Position numbers and translations under genes: made by a program
NCBI GenBank assembly: GCA_001661515.1
Contig: LUVW01000040.1
Coordinates: 118,415-182,414, forward strand
Reading direction: 5' to 3'
Length of the DNA stretch: 64,000 bases
Origin: Capniomyces stellatus
Lineage: Eukaryota; Kickxellomycota; Harpellomycetes; Harpellales; Legeriomycetaceae
The notes under the pieces: model-generated
Database searches by the model: none
The model's input: only the letters and a program-made list of their open reading frames with translations
Told to the model about the DNA's origin: nothing
Part shown: positions 35,267 through 46,868 of the stretch, in pieces
How the letters are laid out: each line of letters begins with the position of its first letter
Position numbering within the stretch: position 1 is the first letter of the stretch

Positions 35267-37084
35267 ATGTTGAGATCAGTAAGAAGGTCTATACTCAAAT
35301 CAATTCCGAATAACATAGCTATGACAAACGCTCTAAATAAACCAAAGACCATTCAGTATGGAACAGCCGTTTCAACAGACATAAGAAAGAAAATGCATAT
35401 CAATGGGTTAATGCCAGTAGGAGTAGACACCATAAAAAGGCAGGAATTAAGAGCGCTTTCAGAGCTAAATAAAAGGTCGAGCTCGATTGACAAGTATCTG
35501 TTTTTGTCCTGGATTAGAAACACCAACCCAAACCTGTTCTTCAAGCTGGTTATAAACAACTTGGGGCTAATAGCACCAATAATATACACGCCAACTATCG
35601 GCCACGTGTGTTCAGACTACTCGAAACTATATCCATTCTTGGCTCCGGCTGACAAAGTCAACGGACTTTACATCTCGCTTGATGAAGTAGACAATATGGA
35701 TGAGATTATTAGAAACTACAGGGAACATGTGGGCCAAGAGTCTCAAGAGCCAGAGATTTCGGTTATCACTGATGGCTCACGGATTCTTGGGCTTGGAGAT
35801 TTGGGCGTAAATGGCATGGGTATTCCTGTTGGAAAGCTGCAGCTATATGTAGCTGGAGCAGGACTGAATCCATCAAGGTGTCTGCCGATAATAGTTGATT
35901 TTGGCACCAACAATGAAGCTAATTTGGCAGATCCAGACTATCTGGGCCTACGCAAGCATCGTCCAAATGACGACGTGTTCTACGAGTCAATGGAAAAAGT
36001 TCTTACCGGGCTAAAAAGAGGATTCCCAAACATGTTTATCCAATTTGAAGACTTTTCCACTGACCACGCGTTTGGGTTGCTTAGCCGTTGGAGGGAAAGG
36101 TTCATGTGCTTTAACGATGACATTCAAGGAACTGGCGCCGTAATTATGGCAGGGTTTATCAATGCTATTGCTCAGTCTGGACTGCCAGCCAAAGACCACC
36201 GCATCCTGTTTGTTGGTGCTGGGAGTGCTGCTGTCGGAGTTGCTGATACTCTCATGAACTGTATAATAACAGACCACGATATCCCAAAGGAGAAGGCCAA
36301 AAGTATGTTTTGGCTAACCGATACCAAGGGGATGGTTACATCCAATAGAGGCGACAAGCTAGCCAACCAAAAGGTCTTTTACGCAAGACACGACAATGGC
36401 AGCACCCAGTGCAAGAATTTGGTAGAAACAATCAAGTTTGTAAAACCAACTGTTCTCATTGGCCTGTCAACCGTCAAGGGCGAGTTTAACACCGAGGTTT
36501 TGGGCTTGATGAACAGCTTAAATAAAATCAACAGACCAATTATTTTCCCGCTCTCAAACCCAGAAACTAAAGCCGAATGTACCTACATAGAAGCAATGGA
36601 GGCCACCCAAAACAGAGTCATTTTTGCCTCAGGAACAGCCTTCCCCGAATATACAATTCCAAGCACCAAAGAAACACGCATTCCAGGCCAAGGAAACAAT
36701 ATGTATATATTCCCTTCAATTGGGCTAGGATCTGTGCTAGCCAAGCCACGCAAAGTTACCGATACTTCGATCTACTCTGTCTCAAAAGCTTTGTCCAACT
36801 CTCTAAATCAAAAGGAGATTAATGCTGGCAATCTGTACCCCGGAATTGAGCGTCTCCGCGACGTTGCCTTGCTGCAGACTGCTGCAATTATTCACCAGTT
36901 TGTTGTTGAGGATCTGGCCCAGGACCAATACTGGATTGACTTGGTTCGAAATAACACCCACGCCAAGTACTTGGACAGCAACCGGAAACCTGATGGCTAC
37001 TACAACCCTGTCGTAGTAGAAGCTGTAAAGAAGTACGCTTGGGCACCAACTGATACTTTTGAAACCTTATACAGCAATTTGTAA
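35267..37084 (+). CDS. MAE1: Malic enzyme, probably mitochondrial
   Basis: This is a 605-residue single-exon gene. It decarboxylates malate to pyruvate, reducing NAD(P). The first ~15 residues (MLRSVRRSILKSIPN) are Arg/Ser-rich and amphipathic, like a mitochondrial presequence. Catalytic parts are intact: Tyr107 in IIYTPTIG, Lys190 in GIPVGKLQLY, metal ligands Glu261/Asp262 in IQFEDF, and Asp285 in CFNDDIQGTG. VTDGSRILGLGDLGVNGMG and DFGTNNEANLADPDYLG match the conserved malate-binding blocks. The nucleotide fold follows at GAGSAAVG (317-324). The length is usual for eukaryotic enzymes, and NAD versus NADP preference cannot be read safely. It feeds pyruvate and reducing power into mitochondrial metabolism. 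Confidence 0.96.
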   Translation: MLRSVRRSILKSIPNNIAMTNALNKPKTIQYGTAVSTDIRKKMHINGLMPVGVDTIKRQELRALSELNKRSSSIDKYLFLSWIRNTNPNLFFKLVINNLGLIAPIIYTPTIGHVCSDYSKLYPFLAPADKVNGLYISLDEVDNMDEIIRNYREHVGQESQEPEISVITDGSRILGLGDLGVNGMGIPVGKLQLYVAGAGLNPSRCLPIIVDFGTNNEANLADPDYLGLRKHRPNDDVFYESMEKVLTGLKRGFPNMFIQFEDFSTDHAFGLLSRWRERFMCFNDDIQGTGAVIMAGFINAIAQSGLPAKDHRILFVGAGSAAVGVADTLMNCIITDHDIPKEKAKSMFWLTDTKGMVTSNRGDKLANQKVFYARHDNGSTQCKNLVETIKFVKPTVLIGLSTVKGEFNTEVLGLMNSLNKINRPIIFPLSNPETKAECTYIEAMEATQNRVIFASGTAFPEYTIPSTKETRIPGQGNNMYIFPSIGLGSVLAKPRKVTDTSIYSVSKALSNSLNQKEINAGNLYPGIERLRDVALLQTAAIIHQFVVEDLAQDQYWIDLVRNNTHAKYLDSNRKPDGYYNPVVVEAVKKYAWAPTDTFETLYSNL

Positions 37085-38258
37085 TCTATTTATTTGTCAA
37101 AACTTACGTCTAACCCCTACTTGCTTGCTTTCTTTTACTACCCACAGATCAATAGTTTATTTACAAACCCTACTTTTTTCTTTTTTTTCTTTCCAAAAAA
37201 AACAATAATAAAAGACGATATAATTTCAATAAAAAAAATTTAAAAAAAAATAAAAGGCGATATTAACACCAAGAAAAACACCATTAAAATGGGTTAAAAA
37301 GGTCAATCTTGGTAGTAAAAATGGCCAACAAAAGTTCAAGTAGTAATACTTCAATAATAATAAAATTTCAATAAAAAATAAAAAGTCAAGTAGAAAACCT
37401 TAAAAGCTAGTAGCAAAGAATAGAAAGAAAAAAAGCGGCCAGTCTTTGGATTTGGACCGATTTTCTCTCATTGCGATCAAAAAACCTATAGAATCGCACT
37501 GAAATTGTATGGATTCTGTGTGTTTTGGCAGAGCCCTTATATAAAGTTATATGGGTCTTTTATTCGTCAATCGATTGGAATTAACAAAACCTAGCCAGGT
37601 AAATTGTCTCGCTTTTTTATTGACATTGAGAAATTGCTTCACTTTTTTTGTTTGAAGAATTTCCTCATCTTTTTAAACACACGTTTTTTTCAAATGCATT
37701 TCACTCTCATAAACTTGATTTCGATTTTGATTCGCCATTAAAAGGAAAAAGAAGTCATGCTTTTACTTAAGAAGAGATGGTGATCCATTTTTTTTTTTGT
37801 AAAATTGGTTGATTTAAGTTAAACTAAACGTAATAGCAAACGCTTCTATTTTTCGATGCTACTTGACGCAACTCATTAGTAGCAGTGATTCCTGGGGGGT
37901 ACTACCGATTGATTAGTCTTGAAGTCAACGTCGGTTTTTCATGGATTAAAAAGGGAAATTAAAAAGAACAGTTGGAGATAAAGGGCAGAAAGCAAAAACA
38001 CTGGTTTGAATATATTCCCTTAGAACAAAACCGCTTTGACTTGCAAGCAAAATTAGCAATATACACTATTTTTATTCTTGTTCCTGTGTTTTTTTCAATC
38101 ATCACTGATACTAAAATAAGGATTTGGTAAAGTAGCCAGAGATTTCAAACTAATCAGCAAGTAAATTCAATACCGCAACTTTTGAAAGTGTAGACATTGT
38201 AGTTCACTCTCTTTATTTTTGAGAGATTGATTAAATTCAGTGTAAAAGTGTATAAATA
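37085..38258. other. Spacer between malic enzyme and UBTD-like gene
   Basis: AT-rich. AATAAA at 37207-37212 could be the polyadenylation signal of the malic enzyme gene. I saw no gene. Confidence 0.5.
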
Positions 38259-39357
38259 ATGGGATCCTGCGTTTCAAGAGATCTGGAGGATTCAAATGTC
38301 GCAAACACAACACAAACTCAAAGAGTCTCTAGACATGGCCAGAGTAGCAACCGGAACTCGGTAAATTTAACTGCTAGCGATCAAAACACAAGTAAGATAA
38401 CACGGCAAACGCAATGGCCATAGTACACTTTAAAATTGGCACACATATTCTCCACCAAGACCAAGACCAAGGCCAAGCCATTAACGTATTTTATGATAAA
38501 GAGTGTGTACAAGTAAATAATGGGCAAACCAGCTTTTAAAACACTGCTAACCAATCGATATGTGTATAGGAATAGACCTGTGCAAGGCACTGTCATGGGA
38601 AGCGGATATACCTCTAACAGTGCAGGAGTTGATGAAAAAACGCGAAATATTTTGGGAAACAGCGCCTATATACAGCGGCAGAAACGAGATATGGTGTGCG
38701 CTGAAGGAAATATGCAGTACAGACGACGAGGTGCTAGCAATCGGACTTCTAGTTGGGAGTAACATAATTGTGCCCACAAAGAGTCTCAAGCACGGGTGCT
38801 ATGACGAGTTTGGTGAAAAGTATGAGATACCAAACTACTGTTTTAGCTATCCAACAAATCTGATTAGAAATGAAAATGAGGATACTGGTTTAGTTGAATC
38901 ATCGAGTGGCTCAAAAGACATTGCTAAAGGTCTGTCTGATCCATTTGCGAGTGCTGAAGCCAGCGGCACCTTTGCCCAAAGTACCTCATACGTTGACGAT
39001 AGTAAAGAGGGAAAACAGAATACCGACAAGTATAGCTTGGGCAGCCTCGTTAATAAGGACGACATTACTCTCCAAGGCACGCGAGTTTCTTCAAACGAAA
39101 AAGCATCAATAATCGAACCACTTACCCATGTGGTTGTTAGGCTTAGCAGTGGAACCGACATACCAATTTCGATAGGAAAAAGCATAACAGGAAGTGATTT
39201 AAAATCAATGGTTCTTAAAGAAATAAATATTGACTCGAACGATTGTACTTTTAGACTGTTTTACTATGGTAAATCGATTAGACTAGATGTCAAATTAGTT
39301 GAAGGTCTGGACTTGGCTGATGGTTCAATACTACAGTGCATGGTGTTTATACCGTAA
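38259..39357 (+). CDS. UBTD1/2-like ubiquitin-domain protein, predicted N-myristoylated
   Basis: Two exons (38259-38391 and 38570-39357) give 306 residues. The N-terminus MGSCVSR fits myristoylation at Gly2 with palmitoylation at Cys4, as in human UBTD1/UBTD2 (MGNC...). Residues ~45-150 form the UBTD N-domain: LSWEADIPLTVQELMKKREIFWETAPIYSGRNEIW, then KHGCYDEFGEKYEIPNYCFSYPTNLI, closely following the animal proteins. A Ser-rich insert (~155-225) replaces the short animal linker. The C-terminal ~78 residues are a ubiquitin-like fold (THVVVRLSSGTDIPISI to LQCMVFIP) lacking a diglycine tail, so it is not conjugated. Animal UBTD proteins bind UBE2D-type E2 enzymes; a similar membrane-linked ubiquitin-pathway role is inferred. 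The 178-bp intron joins phase 1. Confidence 0.88.
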
Positions 39358-39845
39358 GACGCGTATGATTGCTATATACGTGTATTGTATAAACACCCTG
39401 ATACAAGCAACCAGCATGTTCCTTTCTATTGAATATATATATATATATCACTCCCCTGCTCTAATTATAGATCAATTTTTTAACTTTATCTTTTGTTTAC
39501 CCCTACCACAATATACTACAGCATTTAAATACTATACCTTGTCACTTTATCACTACTTTACTTTATTACTTTGTCGCTTTGCTACTTTACTTTACTAATT
39601 TGTCACGTTACTACTTTGATCTATTACTATATTTCATTGTTATATCCAATTCAATTTATCCTATTGCTTGATTTTATCCTTTTATTTAAAGTAATTCAAA
39701 AGCAAATGTAAAGCTGGGTTTGTGAAACAATTAGCGTTGTTATATTGAGGGTTATAACAGCGATGGCTATATTTTTAGCCATCCTTGATTCGATTAAGCT
39801 AGTATCGACACCAAATAGCTTCCGGTGCATCAATCGTGTGCCTAG
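39358..39845. other. Convergent spacer between UBTD-like gene and PPN1
   Basis: AT-rich tail-to-tail spacer with a short TA repeat at about 39433-39448 and repeated CTTTATCACTA/TTACTTTG-like T-rich segments between 39540 and 39630. I saw no gene. Confidence 0.5.
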
Positions 39846-42044
39846 CTACATATCTTCAAGAAGTTCAGGGTCAAAGGTTGCCAGTTGTTCAAAAAGTCTT
39901 CGCTCGACTTTTGAGTTTACCAACCTTTTTGCCCAAGATAGATATTCGGGGACTGTCAGGTTCTTGACTCCATAAATCTTACGCGCGTTATACAAATGTT
40001 TGAACTTTGGAACAAATTGTCTGGACAAATGTGTATTTACGTCTTCCTTTTCTTTGCTGCTGCCTTGTCTGGAGCCGAATATCAGCTCTTTTAGTTTGCC
40101 AAACATACCCAAGCTGCCTCGATTCTCTTCAGCTGTTACTTTTCTTTTCGCGTTCTCGTGTGATAGTGTCAAGTTCATCCAATAAACATCGTAGTCCATC
40201 AAGGTCCCGGGCACATTTGAAAAGCCACCTCCCTTCAAAATACGTGAGCCAATGGGCCCTTTATTTTTTGAAAGTACATGTTGGGGTTTGGCTGCCTGGT
40301 AGCTCTGATCTGGCTTATTTAGATCATATGACTCTCCTTCAACACGGACTACAGCTCTATTCAGGCTCGGTTCTTTCAAGTAAGACACAATTTTGAATCC
40401 TGGCTGGAATCGAGGAATTATGCTGTGTGATGTAGTAGCTACTGACAGCTGATCAATATCATAATCAGAATCCAAAACTCTTCTATATGAGTCAATAAGA
40501 TCCGATATGTAATCATCTTGCTTTAATTTTCCTGTCGTCACCCTTTTGCGGCTTTTATCTGATGCATCTATATGCATGCCTTTTCCGCTTTCGTCTCCAT
40601 CATCCAACAGCATATTTGATCGTGCGCTTGCTATATTTTCAACTGTGGATTTCTTGGTGTATGGCTCAACAAACATCCATGCATCTCTATTAACGTGTCC
40701 AAAAAACTGACCCTTGATTATATGCGTGTACTTGGACACAACGCTTCTATACTTTTTCAGACAGGAATTCCTGTAATAATCCTTAGAGGGCTGGATATGG
40801 CCTATTATAATAACGGCCTTATTGTTGCGCACAGCTCTACTTAGCTCTGACTTCAGCCAGTTTAGCTCCGCAAGCCCGGGCGATTTCACGTTTTCACATC
40901 CCCCAACCATAAAGTTCTCGTTATAAAAATACATTGTGTTTAACGATATAACCCTGAATGGCGTTCCATCAATATCAGTGCTGTAGTATCCCCCGTCCAA
41001 AAAAACAGCTTTCTGGGATTCATCGATCCATGGCGTGGCTGGAGCAAGCTTGTCGCCGGACTGCCTTCCACCCACTGGTTTCCCTGACAGCAACTCATAC
41101 AACAGACGGTTCAGTCTACTTTTGTTCCCGTTTCTTTTCTTTGTTACGCCGTACTGATTTTTTGGATACATATCGTTGTTGCCTATGGAGTACACAACTT
41201 TGACTATTTTGTTCGCATTTGTCTTTCCAGATCTCCCAGCATCAAATGTTTTCCTCAAAAATGAGAACACTTTTCTATGCTGTCCCTCCTTCTTTTCGGC
41301 CTCGTTATTATCAGAATCTATCTCGTGTCTATATACAAAACCCCAATATAGTTAGCACAATGGTCTTCAAACAAATATCGAGGAAAAAGAAATAAAATAA
41401 AACATATGTCTTGCTCTTTACCTGCAGTTGTCCCCGGTAATAATCACAAAGTCGATATTTTCAAGATGGTGACTCTTGACATTGTTCATTGTTGTCTCAA
41501 TCAGCGATATTGGCGAGTCGCAGTCTTTATACGGCGTTCCGTACTTCAATGCCTTCTCTTTGCGCTTACTTTTTTGACTGGATAGCTTTTGTTTGCTATA
41601 TTTCGAACTATCTGTAACTTTCATTGATTTTTCTCGACAATTAAGCTCTAAATCCCCACCTACAACGTACTCTGGGTCATAGTGCAGGTCTGTCAGGTGG
41701 ATAAACCTTCCCAGTGTTCTAAAATCCGAGTCATTGCCAGTCGTACTTTTAATTTTTTTAAACATTCTGTTTTTTATAGAGCTCTTGCTAGTGTCGGGCG
41801 TATATCCAGGCAAAATCAAACCAAATACTCTTGTTTTTAATGCTTTTAACACACAAACACTTCCATGCTCACAAAGTATGTTATTCGCCAAGTAGTAACA
41901 CAGGCTAAGTGCCAAGCTTAGGAATACAAGCGCGCACAACTTGAATCTGTTCCTTCTTCTCCTACATACGTCATTTCCGACATTTTCTTTAGATATTAGT
42001 TGAATATTTTTGTTCCTTGGCTGGATCATTATACGTGCGGACAT
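39846..42044 (-). CDS. PPN1: Endopolyphosphatase Ppn1 (vacuolar calcineurin-like phosphoesterase)
   Basis: Two exons (42044-41422 and 41328-39846, 93-bp intron) give 701 residues. Ppn1 cuts inorganic polyphosphate chains inside the vacuole. A basic cytosolic tail precedes one transmembrane segment at ~35-55, so the protein is type II, as known for Ppn1. Metallophosphoesterase motifs appear in order: DLHYDP (Asp119, His121), GDNCRH (split by the intron and restored by splicing), SIGNNDMYP, IIGHIQPS and GQFFGHVNRD. YGTPYKDCDSPISL and FRVISLNTMYFYNENF are also family hallmarks. A Lys/Ser-rich insertion (near residues 140-165) and a charged insertion between GHVNRD and the C-terminal region are variable. 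All metal-binding motifs look intact. Confidence 0.94.
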
Positions 42045-43770
42045 TCGTTTGCGTGTCAGTTGAGTAAGCTATTCTAGTTTTATAACTGGCGCTGTATATT
42101 GACTGCTTTAGTTTGTATGCGCTACTTTTCGGCTTTAGCCACGCCCTTGGGTTAAAAGCCTTGGTTGTAAGTTTATGCAGATTGATTGTATTAATCAAAA
42201 GGCTCAACAAAACAAAAAGTTCAATAAAAGAAAAACACAACACAAAATGAAGAGCTAAAAGAAAGGCTAATGAGAAGAGTGCAAAGGCTAATTGTCGGTG
42301 GCTATGTGATGATTTTATATTGCGCAAGTGTTTTGTTATTATGGAAATATTTTAATATCTTGTATACTTTGCAGCAATTGAGTCCATCTAACTGATTATT
42401 TATAGCCTAAGCCCATTGAATTCCAGGTCTTGCTTTAATTAGCTTTATTTATTAAACCAAGCTCCACTTGTTAATCTAAAAGGGGCTAAACTGACATTGT
42501 ATTCTTTTGTGCATTTGGTGAGAAAATTGTATGCATCAAATCCATATTTAATACTTTATCGATGAGCGACAAGTTTAATACCAATACTAACACCTTTTCG
42601 AGTTTTTGCAAGCAATTAAATATGACATGGCCCTTATTTTAGATTTGGGAGTGTTATTTTTAGCTATAAAGTCAAGAGGTTTCTTTTTCATTCTCAAGTA
42701 AAATCTATTATCACTGCTTCAAGTTGGTAACTTGTTTTATTTACAATGCATTCTTGCACAAAACTGATAGTAAATATAGACGAGAGATCAGCACCTCCTT
42801 TTGTAAAAGAATGTTCATCAAACAAATGCTTCACTTGATATTATGAACCTGTTTGACCTGGCAGACAAGTTAAAAGTAAGTAAAAAAATAAACGCATAAT
42901 GCTATTATAAATTATACCTGACGCACTTGATTTGCCTACAGAGGCTATTTTATTATAAAAATAAGCAAGAAATATATCATCAGCAATAATAAAAAGAAGG
43001 AATCAATGTTCAAAACTTTTGTTTTGTTGATTCAGTTGCCAATAAACCACGAGTGAAAAAAAAATTAAATAAATAATAATAAACAATGCTCAAAATGAAC
43101 ATCAGTCAGTATCCGACTTTTCAATGCCCACTGTCATCAAGTCCCATAAGAACAAACAAAGTGACGCATTTATAACTTCAAAATACTCGTTTTTTTGCTT
43201 TGAACATTAGTAACGTTCTGCAGATTTGCCGATATTGGTTTCTTGAAGCAGCCAATATATTCTTTAGAGATAAAAGACGATTCTTAGTAGAGAAAAAAAG
43301 GAGCTGTGAAGAAAACAGACAAATCCGCTGATAATAAAAACATCCGCCTCAATCCCAGTAACAACAATAGCAAAAAGAAAACATCTATATACCACGCCAT
43401 TTGTGTTACCAATTACTCACCCAAATTTAAATGTGATTTTTTAATTTAACAATAGTCTAAGCTTTGCGAATCGTATACTTGTAAATATTAAAAGACGGAC
43501 TTTCAAAAAAAAATAAGGACTTAATTAGTTTGGTTTATTGTAATTATTCTAGAGTAAACTCGGCTCTCTAAAAAAAGTAAATAAAAGCCTTGAACTAATT
43601 ATTCAAAATACCAACACGGGTTCAATAAATAAAAAAAACACCAACACGGGTTGTTTTAGCGCAACAAATACTCGATATCAGTGATAAGCTTAGGGAAAAC
43701 ACTCTTTTATTTAAAAAAATAAAATAAAATAAAAGAAAAGAAAGGAAAGGAAAGGCAAAGCATAAGCAGA
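42045..43770. other. Divergent spacer between PPN1 and NDPK
   Basis: AT-rich head-to-head spacer. A 12-bp element, CCAACACGGGTT, occurs twice (43611 and 43641 region). A possible two-exon micro-ORF (ATG 42843, donor GTAAGT, acceptor CTACAG) would encode only ~26 residues and is unsupported. GAAAG-type purine repeats lie just before the NDPK start. I saw no recognisable gene. Confidence 0.5.
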
Positions 43771-44564
43771 ATGAGAATAGAGGAGGACAGAATTCCACCA
43801 TTAATAATGTCCTTAAAAAAGTCGTTTAGTCTGATGCATTTTTGTGTCTTTTTGCTGACACTGTTCAGTTTTTCTTTTTTGACCGTGACAACGAAGGAAG
43901 CCAGAAATATAATCGAGCAAAAGAACACTCCAATTGAGCAGCTTGAGCGGACGTATATAATGATAAAACCGGATGGTGTTGAACGTGGATTAGTAGGCGA
44001 AATAATCAAAAGATTTGAAAAGAAGGGGTTTAAGCTCACTGCGATGGAAATGCTAAAGGTGAGTGTCTAATATACATACGCATATACGTGTACCTGTGCT
44101 GCTAAAGTGTTTTTTTAGGTCCAAGCCTGCTTTAAAGGCAGAGTGATCCCAGAATGGCACTACATTGTGGAATTAAACGTCATTCATCTGTTTATTAAAG
44201 TCATTTATTAAGAGTGAATATATATTTTTAATAGCCCTCGAAGGAGCAACTCGAAGAGCATTACAGAGATCTGTCGGGTAAGCCATTTTTCCCACGTCTG
44301 ATCGATTATATGCTTTCTGCACCAGTAGTAGGTATGGTGTGGACAGGAAAAAACGTAATCAAGTCTGGTCGAAGCATGTTGGGGAAAACCAATCCATTTG
44401 ATTCAAGCCCCGGAACAATTAGAGGAGATTATGCTATTGACTCTGGAAAGAATCTGTGTCATGGTAGCGATAGTGTAGATTCAGCAGAGAGAGAGATTAA
44501 GCTTTGGTTTCCAAAAGGAGCCATTCAATGGGATAGATATGGCGACAAACTGGTTTACGAGTAA
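43771..44564 (+). CDS. YNK1: Nucleoside diphosphate kinase with N-terminal hydrophobic segment
   Basis: Two exons (43771-44058 and 44235-44564, 176-bp intron) give 205 residues. The enzyme moves the gamma-phosphate from ATP to NDPs through a phosphohistidine. The NDPK domain spans ~60-205: [56 protein letters not shown], the catalytic His172 in [15 protein letters not shown], and the final LVYE. It is preceded by ~58 extra residues containing a ~17-residue hydrophobic run ([17 protein letters not shown]) after KKSFSLMH, which looks like a signal peptide or anchor. Met1 or Met13 could start translation, and both keep this segment. Yeast Ynk1 (153 aa) lacks it. Secretory, ER-membrane or mitochondrial targeting is therefore possible. 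Confidence 0.93.
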
Positions 44565-44848
44565 TGCGTGTTATATAACTATGCTGAATAGAATTAAGCT
44601 TCATATATATTTGCAAACAAAGGCAAAATCGCTTTAGTTTGTATAGAATCCGATTACAAAATAAAAAGCAATTGTATAAAATAAAATAAAGCAAAATGGC
44701 ACGCTCATCTTAGTAGGTCTATATATTAATTGTAAATATTCTTTGCAGTGAAAAAAATGTAGTAAAGAAAAAATAAGAATTAGAGTGCTGTATAGTAGAA
44801 AGGAGTGAAGAACCCATAAGTGATTATAATTGCTTTGCTTTGGGTCCA
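44565..44848. other. Convergent spacer
   Basis: Short tail-to-tail spacer between NDPK and the RWD-protein gene. I saw no feature. Confidence 0.5.
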
Positions 44849-46181
44849 CTAGTCTGCAAAAGATGAGACATCATCGACAAAGTCGCCTTCTTCAAATAAG
44901 GCGGAATCAGAGTTAGCCAGAGATTTGTCTTGTTCAAAGAGTTTTTTGCCTACAAAAGAGTTAAATATATATTCGATTAGGGTTACTTGTAAGCGTAGAA
45001 AATCCAACTCTTGGAAAGCCACATTAGACAACATGGTATATTTAAAACAGGTAACAGCATTAACAGCAACATTGGTAGTTGCAGAACGACAGTTTGGGAT
45101 GTATTAGTGGCAATATATTGTTCTGACCTGTCAGTTTGTTTTTCTTTATATCACTCTTTTTGATATCAGAATCCTTCATTTTGTTTAGTTCTGCCATTTC
45201 CTTTTCAAACTTCAATTTCCAATTTAAAAATACTTCAGGCGTCACTCTAGTTCCAACAAACTTGAGCTGCTCTAAGGCGATTTCCTTATCGATTCGCTCG
45301 TTCTCGCGCTTCTTTTCGTCCTCTTCTTTTCGAACCAACAAGTCGTTTAGTTCTTCTTTTAAAATCGAAGCCATTGAGAAAACCATTGCCATGCCTAAGC
45401 AATCTAAAATCTGAAAAAGCCAATCATTTTATTGAAATTCAATCGCTTTTCAATTTATACTCTATTTTTTTATCCTCTTTTATCTATACATCTATCCATC
45501 TAACTATATATACATCTATCTATACATTTATTGGTGTGTTGTATTACCGTTTCCTCGACTTTTTGAGTTAAAAAGGATAAATCATCTTCATCCAAGCAAC
45601 TATCCTCAGAATCTGTTCTTAATAGAAACTCGGGAGCCTCGTCTGGGTAGCTCTCGGTGTATGTAACATCGAGGTAAACGACTATTTCATGTGCAAATGA
45701 ATCAAGATTGAAACACATTTATATCCTCTTGGCTTTTTTGTTAAAATCAGGAATTAAGCCAAATTGATGTTATCAAGAAGAAGTAAAACCCTTACCAGCA
45801 GCATAATCAGAAGTGCTGTCACTATCAACCCTTATTGAGAAGCAATCTGAATCCTGTTCATCCTCTACAAAAACAAATATTGCTCTTTTGTTTATCAAGA
45901 CTCAATAGACTTCAGCGGTGTCGCAGGTATATTCGATTAAGGTGAGCAAATATAGAAATAATATAATATACTATAAAACAAATTCTACCTTCAAATTCCT
46001 CGCTGAAAATCGAGCGCAGGGCATCGAGCTCGTTAAGTTTTTCATCAGCATAATCTAGACAAAAGCGTGGTAATCGGAAAATTAGGAAACAGAGAATTAG
46101 TTGTTGTGGATTGGTAAAGGATAATGGTGGTATTTTTGATCATATTTCTGAACAATAAAAAATGGCATAATTACCCGTCAT
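44849..46181 (-). CDS. GIR2: RWD-domain protein Gir2/RWDD1
   Basis: Six exons on the minus strand (46181-46175, 46054-45989, 45864-45796, 45681-45548, 45410-45128, 44949-44849) sum to 219 residues. The first coding exon is only 7 nt (ATGACGG); splicing gives MTDYADEKLNELDALRSIF, almost the same as human RWDD1. The RWD domain (~1-115) includes VTYTESYPDEAPEF and continues into CLGMAMVFSMASILKEELNDL. A Lys/Glu coiled coil follows, then the conserved GTRVTPEVFLNWKLKFE block and NKLTGKKLFEQD. The C-terminus is acidic. In yeast Gir2 binds Gcn1 and the DRG-family GTPase Rbg2, tuning translation stress signalling; RWDD1 binds DRG2/DFRP2. The same role is inferred here. Introns are ~122-180 bp. Confidence 0.93.
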
Positions 46182-46868
46182 TATTCGATAGTAATGTGAA
46201 TGAAGCAATCGGAAGAGAGATCTTGGACAAAGTTGGACTTGAATTGGTTTCTCAAACTAATCGGGTAAGTTCTATCTAATGATTAATTGATTCTGAAAAA
46301 AAAACATCATTTTTTTCTAATTGCAATTAGTTAATTTAGTATTCTCAATCTAATAGCATTTTTACTACAAATTATTTCAATCTTCTTCCAAAATTGATGC
46401 TTTGGCACTTTTTATTTAGTAGCTGTTATGAGCCAATCAAAATTACCAAAACTTGATTATTCCTTTAAATTGGCTTTTATAAAGTACAAGCACAAAATAA
46501 AAACAAAAACAACAAAAACAATGCTAATAAGAAAGTAAGAAATAAAAACAACATCAGCACTAATAAAAAAGCAACTCGAGTAATGTCGACGGCTTGTCAA
46601 GTTATAAACTTTAGCTGAAACGAGAAGACACAAAGCTTGAATTTGGAGGCTCTATAACTTGACCTATACCTTATAAGTCTTTGGTTTTGAATCTGATTAG
46701 TCTTTAGTGCAAAAAATATAAAATCCGAGCTTTATTGTTTACAAAAAAAAATAGTTTAGTGCAAGTATAAATCGATTAAAGAACGACAGGGGATAATACC
46801 AGTTTCTACTCTTAGTAGAAATAACAACAAGTCAATAAAAAGAAATCAAGAAAGTAGTGGTGGCGCTG
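46182..46868. other. Bidirectional promoter region
   Basis: Head-to-head spacer between GIR2 and MED1. AT-rich with an A-rich stretch at 46480-46560. I identified no binding site. Confidence 0.5.

Noticed and set aside
41989..42327. 112-codon hydrophobic minus-strand frame overlapping the PPN1 start
   Set aside because: It overlaps PPN1 in another frame, in AT-rich promoter DNA; hydrophobicity follows from T-rich codons.
42843..42995. Possible two-exon micro-ORF (MNLFDLADKLK spliced to RLFYYKNKQ) between PPN1 and NDPK
   Set aside because: The splice signals are good, but the product is only ~26 residues with no recognised family; chance is likely in AT-rich DNA.
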